64,000 nt of DNA from Streptomyces sp. TRM49041 (GTDB lineage Bacteria > Actinomycetota > Actinomycetes > Streptomycetales > Streptomycetaceae), in contig NZ_VSRY01000158.1 in assembly GCF_008271805.1 (NCBI RefSeq), positions 1 through 64,000 of the forward strand, written 5' to 3'. Below the pieces are notes generated by a model. It saw only the letters and a list, made by a program, of their open reading frames with translations, was not told the origin of the DNA and made no database searches. Below, in pieces: positions 25,774 to 34,118 of the stretch. The position numbers were made by a program, and so were the translations under genes. Position 1 is the stretch's first letter. Each line of letters starts with the position of its first letter.

Positions 25774-26829
25774 TCACGCCGCGAAGAAAGGGGCGTTGAT
25801 CGCGTAGAGCCAGCGGCCGTCCGGCTGGCGCCGCACCACCTCGGTGGTCGTGGTCGTCACCGGTGCGCCGTCCGGTGCCAGGCCGGTGACCGTCGCGACG
25901 CTGGAGAGCACGGCGAGATCGCCCGCCGTGTGGCTGTTGCGGGGCTGGAAGGTGACCTGCGCTCCGCGGGTGATGTACGTGCGCAGACGATCCTTGATGG
26001 CCTCGGTGCCCACCGCCTGGGCCTCCGGCTCGTCGGCGAATACCGCGCCCGGCTCGTAGAGGGAGACCAGAGCGTCCAGGTCGCCGGCGGCGAGGTAGCG
26101 GGTGAACAGCCCCGCCAGCTCCTGGGGTGTTCTGGCAGCAGACACGTCCGTACGGGCCGTGGCCGGCCGGTCGCCCCATCCGTTCTCGCCGATGATGTCG
26201 TACCAGTCCGGCAGGGAACCGGAGGGCAGATGGCGGCGCAGCAACTGACCGGGAAAGCTGAGCGGTCCGGCCTTGAGAGGGTTGGCCAGGGCTTGTTCCA
26301 CGATCAGGTCGGTCATCGCATGGGCCAGGTCGGCGCGCGGAAAGGTGGCGTGGACACGCTCGGCGAAGCCGGCCGGAAGCTGCTCCTTGTCGCGACCGAA
26401 AACGTCCGCGGCAATGCCCGCCTGGGCCAGCGCGACGTCCGGGCCCTTGCGCGAGGCGATGCCGTCCGAGGTGTGCAGGGCCACGATGTCCCACACCACC
26501 GCGATGTCCGCCTCCGCGACTCCGTGGTCGCGCAGGAAGCGCGCGGCCAGGTCGGCCCCGTCGACCTCGAACCGCTGATCGCCATTGCCCTCCTCGGCCA
26601 GCCCCAGGTCGTGCAGGACGCAGCCCAGGAACACCAGCTCGTCGTCGTAATCGGTGCCCGGCTTCAGGCCGCGCTGATCGGCGAGCGCCTTGGCGAACAG
26701 GTAACTGCGCACACCGTGCCGGAAGATGAAGTCCGGCTCGCGTTCCTCGGCGAACCGCAGGGCACGCGTGGCCAGCTCGGTACCTGGCCAGGTGCATGCG
26801 GCAAAGGCGGCGGACAAGGAAGCGTTCAC
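25774..26829 (-). CDS. HD-domain hydrolase fused to a SnoaL/NTF2-like domain
   Basis: This 351-residue protein has two parts. Residues 1-210 form an HD-type domain ('FRHGVRSYLFAKALAD', then 'GCVLHDLGLAEEG' with the His-Asp pair, and 'DIVALHTSDG'), similar to small-molecule HD hydrolases of the cyanamide-hydratase type. Residues 225-345 form a SnoaL/NTF2-like cone ('LFTRYLAAGDLDALVSLYEPGAVF', ending 'DGRWLYAINAPF'). No signal peptide or membrane segment is seen. The gene is divergent from a GlxA-type AraC regulator (101-base gap), which is its likely regulator. The combination suggests an enzyme on a small metabolite; the reaction cannot be named. Confidence 0.85.
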   Translation of the reverse strand: MNASLSAAFAACTWPGTELATRALRFAEEREPDFIFRHGVRSYLFAKALADQRGLKPGTDYDDELVFLGCVLHDLGLAEEGNGDQRFEVDGADLAARFLRDHGVAEADIAVVWDIVALHTSDGIASRKGPDVALAQAGIAADVFGRDKEQLPAGFAERVHATFPRADLAHAMTDLIVEQALANPLKAGPLSFPGQLLRRHLPSGSLPDWYDIIGENGWGDRPATARTDVSAARTPQELAGLFTRYLAAGDLDALVSLYEPGAVFADEPEAQAVGTEAIKDRLRTYITRGAQVTFQPRNSHTAGDLAVLSSVATVTGLAPDGAPVTTTTTEVVRRQPDGRWLYAINAPFFAA

Positions 26830-26930
26830 GCTCGGTGACTCCTCACAAGATCGGGGGATGCTCCGATCCTGCGGCCGCTCCCGCCTGCCCGACCAGAGGC
26901 CAGAATGCCGATCTGCGCTAAGTTCTGGCC

Positions 26931-27884
26931 ATGACGGTGATAGCGGTCCTCGCGCTCGACGGTGTCGTGCCCTTCGAGCTGTCCGTGCCCGGCCAGGTCT
27001 TCGGCACCGCCAACCAGGCCGCCGGCACCCCGCACTACGACGTGCGTGTCTGCGCCCCGGCAGGGTCCGTCACCACCTCCGCGGACCACGGCGCCTTCCA
27101 ACTGTGCACCCCCTGGGGCCTGGACGCCCTCGCAACGGCCGACACCGTCGTCGTCCCCGGCCACTCCGGTTTCCTCGACGAGCCACCCCTCGACGTACTG
27201 GAAGCGTTGCGCAAGGCCGCCGGGTGCGGGGCGCGCCTCACCTCGATGTGCATCGGTGCCTTCACGCTCGCCGCCACCGGCCTCCTCGACGGCCACCGGG
27301 CCACTACGCACTGGCAGTACGCCGCCGAACTCGCCCGGCGCCACCCGCACATCGAGGTCGATGGCACCGTGCTGTTCATCGACAACGGCAATCTGATCAC
27401 CTCGGCCGGCGTGGCCGCCGGACTCGACCTCTGCCTGCACCTGGTCCGTACCGACCTGGGTGCGGCCCACGCCGCGGCCACTGCCCGCCGCATCGTCTTG
27501 CCCCTGCAACGCGACGGCGGGCAGGCCCAGTTCATCGAACACCCCCAGCCCGCCGACAACGGCACCACGCTTCAGCCGACACTGCAATGGATGGAGACCA
27601 ATCTCCACCGGCCGCTCGTCCTGGAGGCCATCGCCGAGCACGCCGCCATGAGCATCCGCAGCCTCAACCGCCACTTCCGCGCGCAGACCGGCACCACCCC
27701 GCTGCAATGGCTGCTACGCGCCCGCATCCACCGCGCCCAGCAGCTACTGGAGACCACGGACCTGTCCATCGAGCGCATCGCAGACCAGACCGGCTTCGGA
27801 GCGCCGGCAACGCTCCGCCACCACTTCGCACGGCTGGCAGGAGCCTCACCGCAGGCATACCGCACCGCATTCCGCGCCCACTGA
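26931..27884 (+). CDS. GlxA-type AraC regulator (DJ-1/PfpI plus AraC HTH)
   Basis: A 317-residue regulator. Residues 1-190 form a DJ-1/PfpI-like amidotransferase-fold sensor; the nucleophile-elbow Cys is present in 'LTSMCIGAFTLA'. Residues 210-315 form the AraC double helix-turn-helix ('HAAMSIRSLNRHFRAQTGTTPLQWLLRARIHRAQQLLE' region, then 'IADQTGFGAPATLRHHF'). It is transcribed away from the HD/SnoaL gene and probably controls it. The ligand is unknown. Confidence 0.92.
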   Translation: MTVIAVLALDGVVPFELSVPGQVFGTANQAAGTPHYDVRVCAPAGSVTTSADHGAFQLCTPWGLDALATADTVVVPGHSGFLDEPPLDVLEALRKAAGCGARLTSMCIGAFTLAATGLLDGHRATTHWQYAAELARRHPHIEVDGTVLFIDNGNLITSAGVAAGLDLCLHLVRTDLGAAHAAATARRIVLPLQRDGGQAQFIEHPQPADNGTTLQPTLQWMETNLHRPLVLEAIAEHAAMSIRSLNRHFRAQTGTTPLQWLLRARIHRAQQLLETTDLSIERIADQTGFGAPATLRHHFARLAGASPQAYRTAFRAH

Positions 27885-28132
27885 TGACTCCCGCGTACAC
27901 GGGCCCGGCCAGCATCGCCGAAGGCGGCCTGCGGCCCATCGCGGTCGACCTGCCCGGCCTGGGGCGTTCGGCGGCGGCACCGCGCCGGTCGACGCCGGCG
28001 CCATCGCCAGGGCGGCCGCCCAGCTCGACCTTGCTGAAGCGCTGGCGGAGGTCTACCCTACCGATCCGCGATGGCTGGCACCCGAACTGGTGTGGACCGG
28101 CCCGCAGAAGTCCTGCCCCGATCTGATCGGCT
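27884..28132 (+). pseudogene. Probable remnant of a hydrolase-like gene
   Basis: An ATG overlaps the AraC stop. The first ~30 codons read like the start of an alpha/beta-hydrolase ('RPIAVDLPGLGRS'), but the frame then becomes repetitive Pro/Arg. A second frame takes over from about 27975 and reads well to TGA at 28130-28132 ('ARAAAQLDLAEALAEVYP', 'WLAPELVWTGP'). I read it as a shrunken or frameshifted gene. Weak evidence; it could also be intergenic. Confidence 0.3.
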
Positions 28133-28135
28133 GAC

Positions 28136-28387
28136 ATGCGCATCGCAGAGCTGCGGAACCTCGGACCGGCCAGTGCCCGTATGCTCGCGGTCGTCGGCAG
28201 CCACACGGCCGCCGACCTGGAGGCCCTGGGCGCCGCTGAGGCATACCGTCGGCTTCAGGACGCCGGGACCCCGGGGCTGAGCCGGAACATGCTGTGGGCC
28301 ATGGAAGCCGGACTCCTCGACATCGACTGGCGGAACCTGCCGCAGGAGATCCGGTCCCAGCTGCTGGCCGAGATCGGCGAGAAATGA
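28136..28387 (+). CDS. TfoX C-terminal domain-like small protein
   Basis: An 83-residue protein starting at ATG 28136. It has the helix-hairpin-helix-like pattern of the TfoX/Sxy C-terminal domain: 'IAELRNLGPASARMLAVVG', then 'TAADLEALGAAEAYRRL', then 'LLWAMEAGLLDIDWRNLP'-like ending. The N-terminal TfoX domain is missing, as in many stand-alone actinobacterial copies. In Gammaproteobacteria TfoX acts in competence regulation; no such role is established here. Function unknown. Confidence 0.8.
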   Translation: MRIAELRNLGPASARMLAVVGSHTAADLEALGAAEAYRRLQDAGTPGLSRNMLWAMEAGLLDIDWRNLPQEIRSQLLAEIGEK

Positions 28388-28665
28388 CGCCGGGCAGCGA
28401 CCACCGGCACCGGCACCGGCCACGGCTTCGGCCGCCGCGGCCTCCCCGGCGAAATCGGTGACGCGGAATCGCCCAGGAATTGATCCATTGATGACCGGGC
28501 GACGGCTCTGCTGACCGCGACACCCCACCGCCGTCCGCGAGTGCGCGAGGGCATCGAGGACGGGACACCCCCCGGTCTGTCGACCGAGTCGGCCTGACCG
28601 GTCACACCTTCCCGGTGTCGAATGCGCGTAGGCCCACCCTTTGGGTCGGGGAACATCCACGCAGG
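28388..28665. other. Intergenic region without a supported gene
   Basis: About 280 bases between the TfoX-like gene and the end of the XRE/TPR gene. Short (caccgg)n runs follow the TfoX stop; no convincing coding frame or clear hairpin is seen. Confidence 0.5.
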
Positions 28666-29928
28666 TCAGCGGCCTAGTGTCTCGCGTTCGGTCACGAGGT
28701 GGCCGTGTTCCCGCAGTAGCGCGCCGACTTCCGGCACGTCTGTGTAGTCGAGCAGTCGCCGGAGTACGGTGCGGGAGCGTTCGGCGGTGCGGTCGCTGGT
28801 CATGTCGACGGACGCGGTGATCACCTGCTGTGCCGTGTCGGCGGCCTGCTCGGGTTCGTTGGCATCGGCCAGGGCGACGGCGAGCCACGACCGATAGAGG
28901 GCGAGTTCTCGCGCGTGGGTGGCGTCGTACCGGGCGAGCACGTCAGTGAGGAGCGGCACGGCGCGCAGCGGTCGGCGCAGTTGGGTGTAGACGCGGGCGT
29001 CCATCACGTCGAGTTCTTCGCCGCACACCCAGTAGGCCCACTGGGGTGCCTCGGGGCCGTGGTCGTCGGTGAGCGCGTCGTGCGCCTGCCCCAGGGCGCG
29101 CATGGCCGGTTGCGGCTCGCCCGCGCGGGTGTGGGCCCATGCGGTGCGGTCGTGGAACAGAGCGCGGGTCTTCGCGGGAGCGTCCGCCCCGGCTTCGTCC
29201 AGGGCGGCTTGTGCCAGGGTGACGGCGTCGCGTTCGCGGCCGGTGTTGGACCACTGGTAAGCGAGCGATCCGGCAAGATTCGCGGTCAAGGGGCGGTCGC
29301 CGGCTTGGCGGGCGGCGGAGATGCCGAGTCGGTAGGCGTGTTCGGCGTCGTCGTGGCGTCCGGCGTCGCTGGCGATCCATCCTGCGATCTGGGCGAGTTC
29401 CCCGATCCGTACGTGCAGCGCGCGCCTCACGTCGTCGGCGTGGGTGTGCTCGCGGTAGAGGCGTACGGCGGCCCGCAGTTCGCGGAACGCGGGCCCGATG
29501 AGATCTCCGCCGGTCAGTACGTCGTCTGCGAGCCGTAACCCGTGGACGCGACCGGCCAAGGCGGTTACGGCGTCGGCGCCGAGACGGCGCCCGGTTCGGC
29601 CCGGGGCTGGGGTGAGCGGGTCGCCGTCGGGGAGGAGCGCCGCAAGGGTGGCGGTCGGCCCCGGTGGCGGGGTATCGGTCTCGCCCCGGGCGTAGGCGGC
29701 GGCGCGCTCCAGCTCGACAAGATCGGAGTCCAGGGCACGGGCGAGGAACGGCAGCCACGAGTCAGGGACTCGTCCGCCGCGTTCCCAGCGGGACACCTCG
29801 TTGCGGGTGACCGACTGGACCCCGGAGAGCGCGCACAGGTCGGCCGCCAACTGCGGCTGACTCTTGTTCGCGGCGCGGCGTAGGCGTACGAGGTGGACCC
29901 CGAAGGATCGCCTGCGCTCATTGTCCAC
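28666..29928 (-). CDS. XRE-family regulator with TPR-like C-terminal region
   Basis: A 420-residue protein. Residues 8-65 form an XRE helix-turn-helix ('FGVHLVRLRRAANKSQPQLAADL', 'VTRNEVSRWERGGRVP'). Residues 130-410 are helical repeats rich in Ala pairs ('AQIAGWIASDAGRHDDAEHAYRLGI', 'ALFHDRTAWAHTRAGEPQPAMRAL'), typical of TPR-carrying regulators in Streptomyces. Such proteins often sense peptides or partner proteins. It lies beside a small GntR regulator and a cassette of tiny ORFs. Target unknown. Confidence 0.9.
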   Translation of the reverse strand: MDNERRRSFGVHLVRLRRAANKSQPQLAADLCALSGVQSVTRNEVSRWERGGRVPDSWLPFLARALDSDLVELERAAAYARGETDTPPPGPTATLAALLPDGDPLTPAPGRTGRRLGADAVTALAGRVHGLRLADDVLTGGDLIGPAFRELRAAVRLYREHTHADDVRRALHVRIGELAQIAGWIASDAGRHDDAEHAYRLGISAARQAGDRPLTANLAGSLAYQWSNTGRERDAVTLAQAALDEAGADAPAKTRALFHDRTAWAHTRAGEPQPAMRALGQAHDALTDDHGPEAPQWAYWVCGEELDVMDARVYTQLRRPLRAVPLLTDVLARYDATHARELALYRSWLAVALADANEPEQAADTAQQVITASVDMTSDRTAERSRTVLRRLLDYTDVPEVGALLREHGHLVTERETLGR

Positions 29929-30132
29929 TGCTGGCCCCCTCCTGCGGCTGCCCTGGCCCCTTGCTGGACCCCTGCCCGGCTCCTCCGATCATGCAACGCA
30001 GAAGCGTTGGATGGGTGACGATGAGCAAACAGAGAGCTACTGGGGCAGCACGGGGCGAGCGTTGCGCGTTCTCGGCGGACTCGCCACTCTCGGGTGCGGC
30101 TGCGGACGGCAGGGCCGTTCCCCGCCCTCCTG

Positions 30133-30375
30133 CTACTCGGACGGCTTGGGTAGCTCGCGGACGAAGGTCCCCACCCCCGGGTGCATCTGCGCGAGACCCG
30201 CAGTCCGTAGCTCCGTCAACACACGTCGTGCGGTCATCTGTGCGATGCCGAACTCACCCTGAATCGCCAGAACGCCCGGCAACTGTGAGCCGGGGGGATA
30301 GGTCCCGTCCGTGATCCGCCCCTCAATGACTGCGTAGACCTGCTTCCAACGCGGTACGTCCGGCTCCCATTCCAT
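30133..30375 (-). CDS. Small GntR-type winged-helix regulator
   Basis: An 80-residue protein made only of the GntR DNA-binding domain ('VYAVIEGRITDGTYPPGSQLP', 'FGIAQMTARRVLTELRTAGLAQMHPGVGTFV'), with no effector domain. Such minimal GntR proteins are common on Streptomyces integrative plasmids and their relics. It faces away from the small-ORF cassette; a CTAG-rich motif in the 151-base gap is its probable operator, implying autoregulation. Confidence 0.88.
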   Translation of the reverse strand: MEWEPDVPRWKQVYAVIEGRITDGTYPPGSQLPGVLAIQGEFGIAQMTARRVLTELRTAGLAQMHPGVGTFVRELPKPSE

Positions 30376-30431
30376 GCCCAGGACGCTAAGCGGCGCTATC
30401 AGGATGAGCGAGACGAGTTCGCCTGTATCAC

Positions 30432-30455
30432 CTAGCGACCCTAGCTAGCTAGGTC
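30432..30455. promoter_or_regulatory. CTAG-rich repeat, probable GntR operator/promoter
   Basis: Between the small GntR gene and the tiny-ORF cassette lies CTAGC-GACC-CTAGCTAGCTAG. CTAG is rare in high-GC genomes, so this overlapping palindromic array is striking. A possible -10 (TACTCT) follows at 30456. It probably controls both directions. Confidence 0.55.
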
Positions 30456-30526
30456 TACTCTCTGCACGAAAGACCCCGGCGGCCTGGCAGGGCCCCGGGG
30501 CGTGGCCAACAGCTTTCAAGGAGCTG

Positions 30527-30712
30527 ATGACAGTGGGCATTATCCATGCCTTCCTTCGCTTTGTGCTGGGCGTGCTCGCGCCCGGTTCCGGCAAGCGCCG
30601 GGCCGACACCCATCCCACCGTGGCGGGCCCCGCCGCGCAGCCCCAGACCACCCCCCGGACCGGCGCGCGACCGCTTCCGGCGCACCGGTCCCCGTACGGG
30701 CTGCCCAAGTAG
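30527..30712 (+). CDS. Small protein of the cassette, unknown function
   Basis: A 61-residue ORF; its ATG follows AAGGAG at good spacing. It starts with a hydrophobic amphipathic stretch ('VGIIHAFLRFVLGVLAPGSG') and continues as a Pro/Arg/Thr-rich tail. I do not recognise a family. It is the first gene of a rightward cassette behind the CTAG array. Confidence 0.5.
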   Translation: MTVGIIHAFLRFVLGVLAPGSGKRRADTHPTVAGPAAQPQTTPRTGARPLPAHRSPYGLPK

Positions 30713-30733
30713 TTGGACGGCGCCACGATCGCC

Positions 30734-30877
30734 ATGGTCCGCCCGTACCTGATCGCTCACGAGCGGCGGCAGGAGCGTCTGCGTCAGCGGCGGCGGTGCC
30801 TCACGCTCGTGCTCGCGGCGGACCTCGGCATCGACCTTGACACGCGGGTCCTGCACGGGGCGGAGGTGGCCCGGTGA
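30734..30877 (+). CDS. Small Arg-rich protein of the cassette, unknown function
   Basis: A 47-residue ORF from ATG 30734, very basic in the middle ('HERRQERLRQRRRCL') and ending 'LGIDLDTRVLHGAEVAR'. Its stop overlaps the next start (GTGA), which supports real translation. No family recognised; the size and charge would fit a nucleic-acid-binding accessory protein. Confidence 0.5.
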   Translation: MVRPYLIAHERRQERLRQRRRCLTLVLAADLGIDLDTRVLHGAEVAR

Positions 30878-31242
30878 GCGCGAACCTGAAGAGGGTCGAG
30901 CCGCTGGACACGGTCCCGTGCGGGGTGCGGCGCCCGGGGTGGGAGCGTCAGGGGCCCGGTCGTCACCGCCTGCCGTGCGTCCTGCCGGGCGGGCACGAGG
31001 GTGAGCACCGGAGCGCGTTCCGGCAGACGTGGGCGGCCCCCGACGGGCGGGCGGTGCGGAAGCCGGTCCGTATGTGCGTGCGCTGCCAGCACATCACGGA
31101 CACGCCCATCATCGTGGCGGAGATCCACTCTGCGAGCGGTCCGGGGTTCAACGTCTACTGCTGCCCGACGTGCGCCCGGTACTACTGCGCTCACCCCGAG
31201 CGCCGGCCCGGTTGGCCCGGCAACGAGGACGGGACCCTGTGA
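30874..31242 (+). CDS. Cys-rich putative zinc-binding protein of the cassette
   Basis: A 122-residue protein from GTG 30874, overlapping the preceding stop. It has two clustered CxxC-type pairs ('MCVRCQH' and 'YCCPTCARYYC'), suggesting a zinc ribbon or treble clef. There is no signal peptide. Similar short Cys-rich ORFs occur on actinobacterial integrative elements and phages. The stop overlaps the next GTG, so this is a coupled operon. Function unknown. Confidence 0.6.
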   Translation: MSANLKRVEPLDTVPCGVRRPGWERQGPGRHRLPCVLPGGHEGEHRSAFRQTWAAPDGRAVRKPVRMCVRCQHITDTPIIVAEIHSASGPGFNVYCCPTCARYYCAHPERRPGWPGNEDGTL

Positions 31243-31457
31243 GCGCGCCGCGCACGGTCACGGACACGTGGGCGGAGATGGACCGGACCGGGAAGTCCGG
31301 GGCGTGCGCGCTCGGTGAGTGCGGCTACTGCACTCCGCTGGAGGTGTACGTGGTGCCGCGCGGGCGGCCGGTGGTCGGCCCTCCCGCTGTCTCGATCAGG
31401 TGCGCGTGCGCGTGCCACAAGGGCCGTCCCGTCCGGCGGAAGGTCATCACCGTGTAG
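31239..31457 (+). CDS. Second Cys-rich small protein of the cassette
   Basis: A 72-residue ORF starting at GTG 31239 in a 4-base overlap with the upstream stop. Cysteines occur as 'CALGECGYC' and 'RCACACH', a pattern consistent with metal binding. No known family recognised. Last gene of the rightward cassette. Confidence 0.5.
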   Translation: MSAPRTVTDTWAEMDRTGKSGACALGECGYCTPLEVYVVPRGRPVVGPPAVSIRCACACHKGRPVRRKVITV

Positions 31458-31469
31458 ACCGGCCGCCCG

Positions 31470-31601
31470 TCATGCCGGGCCCGGAGGCCAGCGGTCCTCT
31501 TCTCCATCGGACTGCGGTGGGCGGCCGACTGTCTCGTCGAGGCGGACAACGACCTTCCTCGCCTCGAGCGAGAACCGGATTCCCGGCCACACCACGTCCA
31601 C
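31470..31601 (-). CDS. Possible 43-residue protein
   Basis: A leftward ORF from GTG 31601 to TGA at 31470 with a protein-like start ('VDVVWPGIRFSLEARKVVV'). It lies 21 bases after the stop of the small membrane protein, in the same frame. It is convergent with the Cys-rich ORF. Too short for certainty. Confidence 0.3.
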   Translation of the reverse strand: MDVVWPGIRFSLEARKVVVRLDETVGRPPQSDGEEDRWPPGPA

Positions 31602-31622
31602 GATCGCGCGCCGGGCTGCCGG

Positions 31623-31775
31623 CTAGGCGAATACGAAGACGCAGATGAGCAGCACGGCGAGAAGGGCGAACGTCTCCCACCGGGTCGCACGCCTGAGCGC
31701 CCTCAGCGACAGAGGTCTCCCGGACCGGGAGGCAGTTGATCGGCTGGGGGTGTCATCGCACGTGTTGTCGCTCAT
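31623..31775 (-). CDS. Possible 50-residue single-pass membrane protein
   Basis: A leftward ORF from ATG 31775 to TAG 31623. Residues 1-31 are polar and Arg-rich; residues 33-50 are a hydrophobic helix ending at the C-terminus ('FALLAVLLICVFVFA'). The ribosome-binding site is weak. The tail-anchored layout supports a real small membrane protein, but the evidence is composition only. Confidence 0.4.
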   Translation of the reverse strand: MSDNTCDDTPSRSTASRSGRPLSLRALRRATRWETFALLAVLLICVFVFA

Positions 31776-31846
31776 CCCGAAATGTTATCCCCGTTGCGTC
31801 TGTGCCCAGGTCCTCTCGTTGGTCCTCGCTGCGGCCGGCGGCGGGC

Positions 31847-32815
31847 TCAGGTCGCCGCCGGCCCTGTCGCTTGCGGATGTCGTGCGCGCCAGCGCGCGTA
31901 CGCGGGGGCGGCGGCGCAGGTGTCCTGGTGGCCGGTGGAGGCCCGGCGGAGGATGTCGTCGCTGTGGGGCGCGAGCGGGCCGTCTGCGTGCCAGGCCAGC
32001 ACGTGCCGGTACCAGAGCGGGTTCCCTGTCAGAGGGCGTACGGCGGTGCCCGGGACCTCGATGAAGGTGGCCTGGCAGAGGCTGACCGCCAGACCCGCGC
32101 GGACCAGCTCGATCAGTGGGCGCCCCTCCGCCTCGTACGGGGAGAACGGGTGGCGCTCGCCTGCCGCGCAGACGGACGACCAGTACTCGCGGGTCCGGTC
32201 GCCGTCGGGTCGGGGCACGGCCCAGTCCTCGTCCAGGAGTGCGGCCAGCGGGACCTCTTCCCGCTCCGCCAGCGGGTGAGCGGCGGGCAGTAGGGCGAAG
32301 ACCGGTTCGGTGGCGAGGGGGTGGAGCACCACGCCGTCGCGGTGCGGCAGCCGCTGGTCGGGGTGGTCGCCGAGCACCGCCGCCTCCAGCCGGTCCGCCA
32401 CCAGCTCGTCGAGCAGGGTGACGGGGGAGTGCTGGCAGCGCGTCGTCACCTGGGCGTTCGGCAGCACGGCCTTGACGGCCAGGACGAGTTGGCCGAGAAG
32501 CGGCGCACCGACCGAGCCGATGCGGACACGGTGACAGGCCGACATGCGGCGGGCCGTCCGCGCGGCGTCGGCGATCAGGCCGTCGATGCCGGGTAGGACC
32601 GAGCGGGCCCGGTCGAGCACCAGCTCCCCGAAGGGGGTGGCGACGGCTCCCTCCTGCCGTCGGTGGAACAGGACTCCGCCCAGCATGGACTCGATACGGC
32701 GCAGTTGGGCGCTGAGCCCGGGCTGGGTCATCCCGAGCAAGGTGGCGGCGCGGGTGAGGCTGCCTGCCTCGGCGATCGCGCACACCACGCGTAGATGGCG
32801 TACCTCCAGGTCCAT
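31847..32815 (-). CDS. LysR-family transcriptional regulator
   Basis: The ATG at 32815 gives 322 residues. Residues 1-60 form the LysR helix-turn-helix ('LRVVCAIAEAGSLTRAATLLGMTQPGLSAQLRRIE'). Residues 90-290 form the periplasmic-binding-like effector domain, with a C-terminal Ala/Arg-rich tail. It is divergent from the first secreted M6 protease, with 99 bases between starts, so it probably regulates that gene and itself. The gap also contains the 14-bp palindrome shared with the hydroxyproline genes, suggesting dual control. Confidence 0.92.
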   Translation of the reverse strand: MDLEVRHLRVVCAIAEAGSLTRAATLLGMTQPGLSAQLRRIESMLGGVLFHRRQEGAVATPFGELVLDRARSVLPGIDGLIADAARTARRMSACHRVRIGSVGAPLLGQLVLAVKAVLPNAQVTTRCQHSPVTLLDELVADRLEAAVLGDHPDQRLPHRDGVVLHPLATEPVFALLPAAHPLAEREEVPLAALLDEDWAVPRPDGDRTREYWSSVCAAGERHPFSPYEAEGRPLIELVRAGLAVSLCQATFIEVPGTAVRPLTGNPLWYRHVLAWHADGPLAPHSDDILRRASTGHQDTCAAAPAYARWRARHPQATGPAAT

Positions 32816-32873
32816 GGCGCGGATGTTATGGGCCGACGACAGCTTTCGGACACCCCCGCGCAACCTCAAGCTA

Positions 32874-32887
32874 TGTGAAATGTCACA
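32874..32887. promoter_or_regulatory. Shared 14-bp palindrome, copy 1
   Basis: TGTGA-AATG-TCACA, the best match to the shared motif (perfect 5-bp arms). It is 27 bases upstream of the M6 protease start and in the LysR/protease divergent gap. Confidence 0.75.
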
Positions 32888-32914
32888 CGTCACCCATCGA
32901 GAGGTAGTGATCGC

Positions 32915-34108
32915 GTGAGAGCGCGCCTTTCCCTCCGTTCCCTGCGCGCCGTGCTCTGGGCGCCCCTGCTCGCGGCTCTGCTGCTGCTCCTGCCCGGCAC
33001 CTCCCCGGCGGCCCGCGCGGCCACGGACCCCGTCTCCGCCTGCGCCCTGAAGGGCACCACCGGCTGGATGGACGAGGGGCACGACACGGACTGGTCCGTG
33101 TTCAAGCGCCCCGCGGGAACTGTCCCGGTCGGCATGATCTTCGTCGACTTCCCCGACGCGCCCGCCACCGAAGCCCCCGCAGACGACGCCGCGCGGCTCA
33201 CGCCGGGCGCCGACTGGCTCTGGAACGCCTCGTACGGCAAGGCATGGCTCGCCATCAGCCAGCACCGGCAGTGGGCGCGGATGCCGCGCAACTCCACCGA
33301 CTACGGCTTCGCGCGCGGACTGACCCACGAGACCCACGAGGCGTACATCAAGGACGCGGTCGCGGCGGCCGACCCGTACGTCGACTTCTCGCGATACGAG
33401 ATGGTGTACGTCGTCGCGACGCGGAACGCCTCGGCGATCTCCTTCACGCCCACCTACGTCTACGATCCCGGGACGGCGGGCGTCCGCGCCGACGGCACCC
33501 TGCTCAAGTGGGCCGTGACCTTCGGCCAGGACATGTGGCACTGGGGGCCCAAGCTGGTGGCCCACGAGACCGGCCATGCCTTCGGACTGCCCGACCTGTA
33601 CGGCTTCACCGGCACCGACGCCCATCGCTTCGTAGCCGGCTGGGACGTGATGGGGCTCATCGGCGGACCCGGGTCGCAGTTCTTGGCCTGGCACTCCTGG
33701 AAGCTCGGCTGGACCGCGGACAGTCAGGTCGTCTGCCGCGCCTCGGCGGGCAGTGACACCGTGTCCCTCACCGCGGTCGAGTATGGCAGCGGCACGAAGA
33801 TGGCGGTGATCCGCACCGGCCCCGGTACCGCGTACGTCGTGGAGTCGAGACGGGCGATCCAGGCGGACAGCGGCGCCTGCTCGACCGGCGCGCTGGTCTA
33901 CAGGGTGGACACCTCCGTCCCGACCGGTCAGGGTCCGGTCCGGGTCATCGACGCGAAGCCGAACGCCACTCCGGCGACCGGCTGCCGTCCCCTGGACGAC
34001 GCCCCCTTCTGGACGGGGGAGTCGTTCACCGACGCGACCGCCGGCGTCCGTATCGAGGTGCTCGGCGCCGACGGGTACGGGGAGACCGTTCGCGTCACCA
34101 AGTGGTAG
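32915..34108 (+). CDS. Secreted M6-type zinc metalloprotease (first copy)
   Basis: A 397-residue preprotein. The N-terminus is a Sec signal: Arg-rich start, hydrophobic 'VLWAPLLAALLLLLPG', and a probable cleavage after ARA near residue 35. The zinc site is HETGHAFGLPD (residues 217-227), with Glu as catalytic base and a conserved aspartate after the second His in the M6/immune-inhibitor-A-like style. A 'GGPGSQFLAWHSWKLGW' segment follows. It is closely similar throughout to the second copy at 48657. The GTG start follows GAGAGG. The product should act outside the cell on protein. The upstream palindrome places it in the hydroxyproline regulon. Confidence 0.9.
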   Translation: MRARLSLRSLRAVLWAPLLAALLLLLPGTSPAARAATDPVSACALKGTTGWMDEGHDTDWSVFKRPAGTVPVGMIFVDFPDAPATEAPADDAARLTPGADWLWNASYGKAWLAISQHRQWARMPRNSTDYGFARGLTHETHEAYIKDAVAAADPYVDFSRYEMVYVVATRNASAISFTPTYVYDPGTAGVRADGTLLKWAVTFGQDMWHWGPKLVAHETGHAFGLPDLYGFTGTDAHRFVAGWDVMGLIGGPGSQFLAWHSWKLGWTADSQVVCRASAGSDTVSLTAVEYGSGTKMAVIRTGPGTAYVVESRRAIQADSGACSTGALVYRVDTSVPTGQGPVRVIDAKPNATPATGCRPLDDAPFWTGESFTDATAGVRIEVLGADGYGETVRVTKW

Positions 34109-34118
34109 CCCGGCAGTG

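Noticed and set aside
30000..31800. Functional integrative plasmid
   Set aside because: No integrase, replication, transfer gene or attachment site was found around the small regulators.
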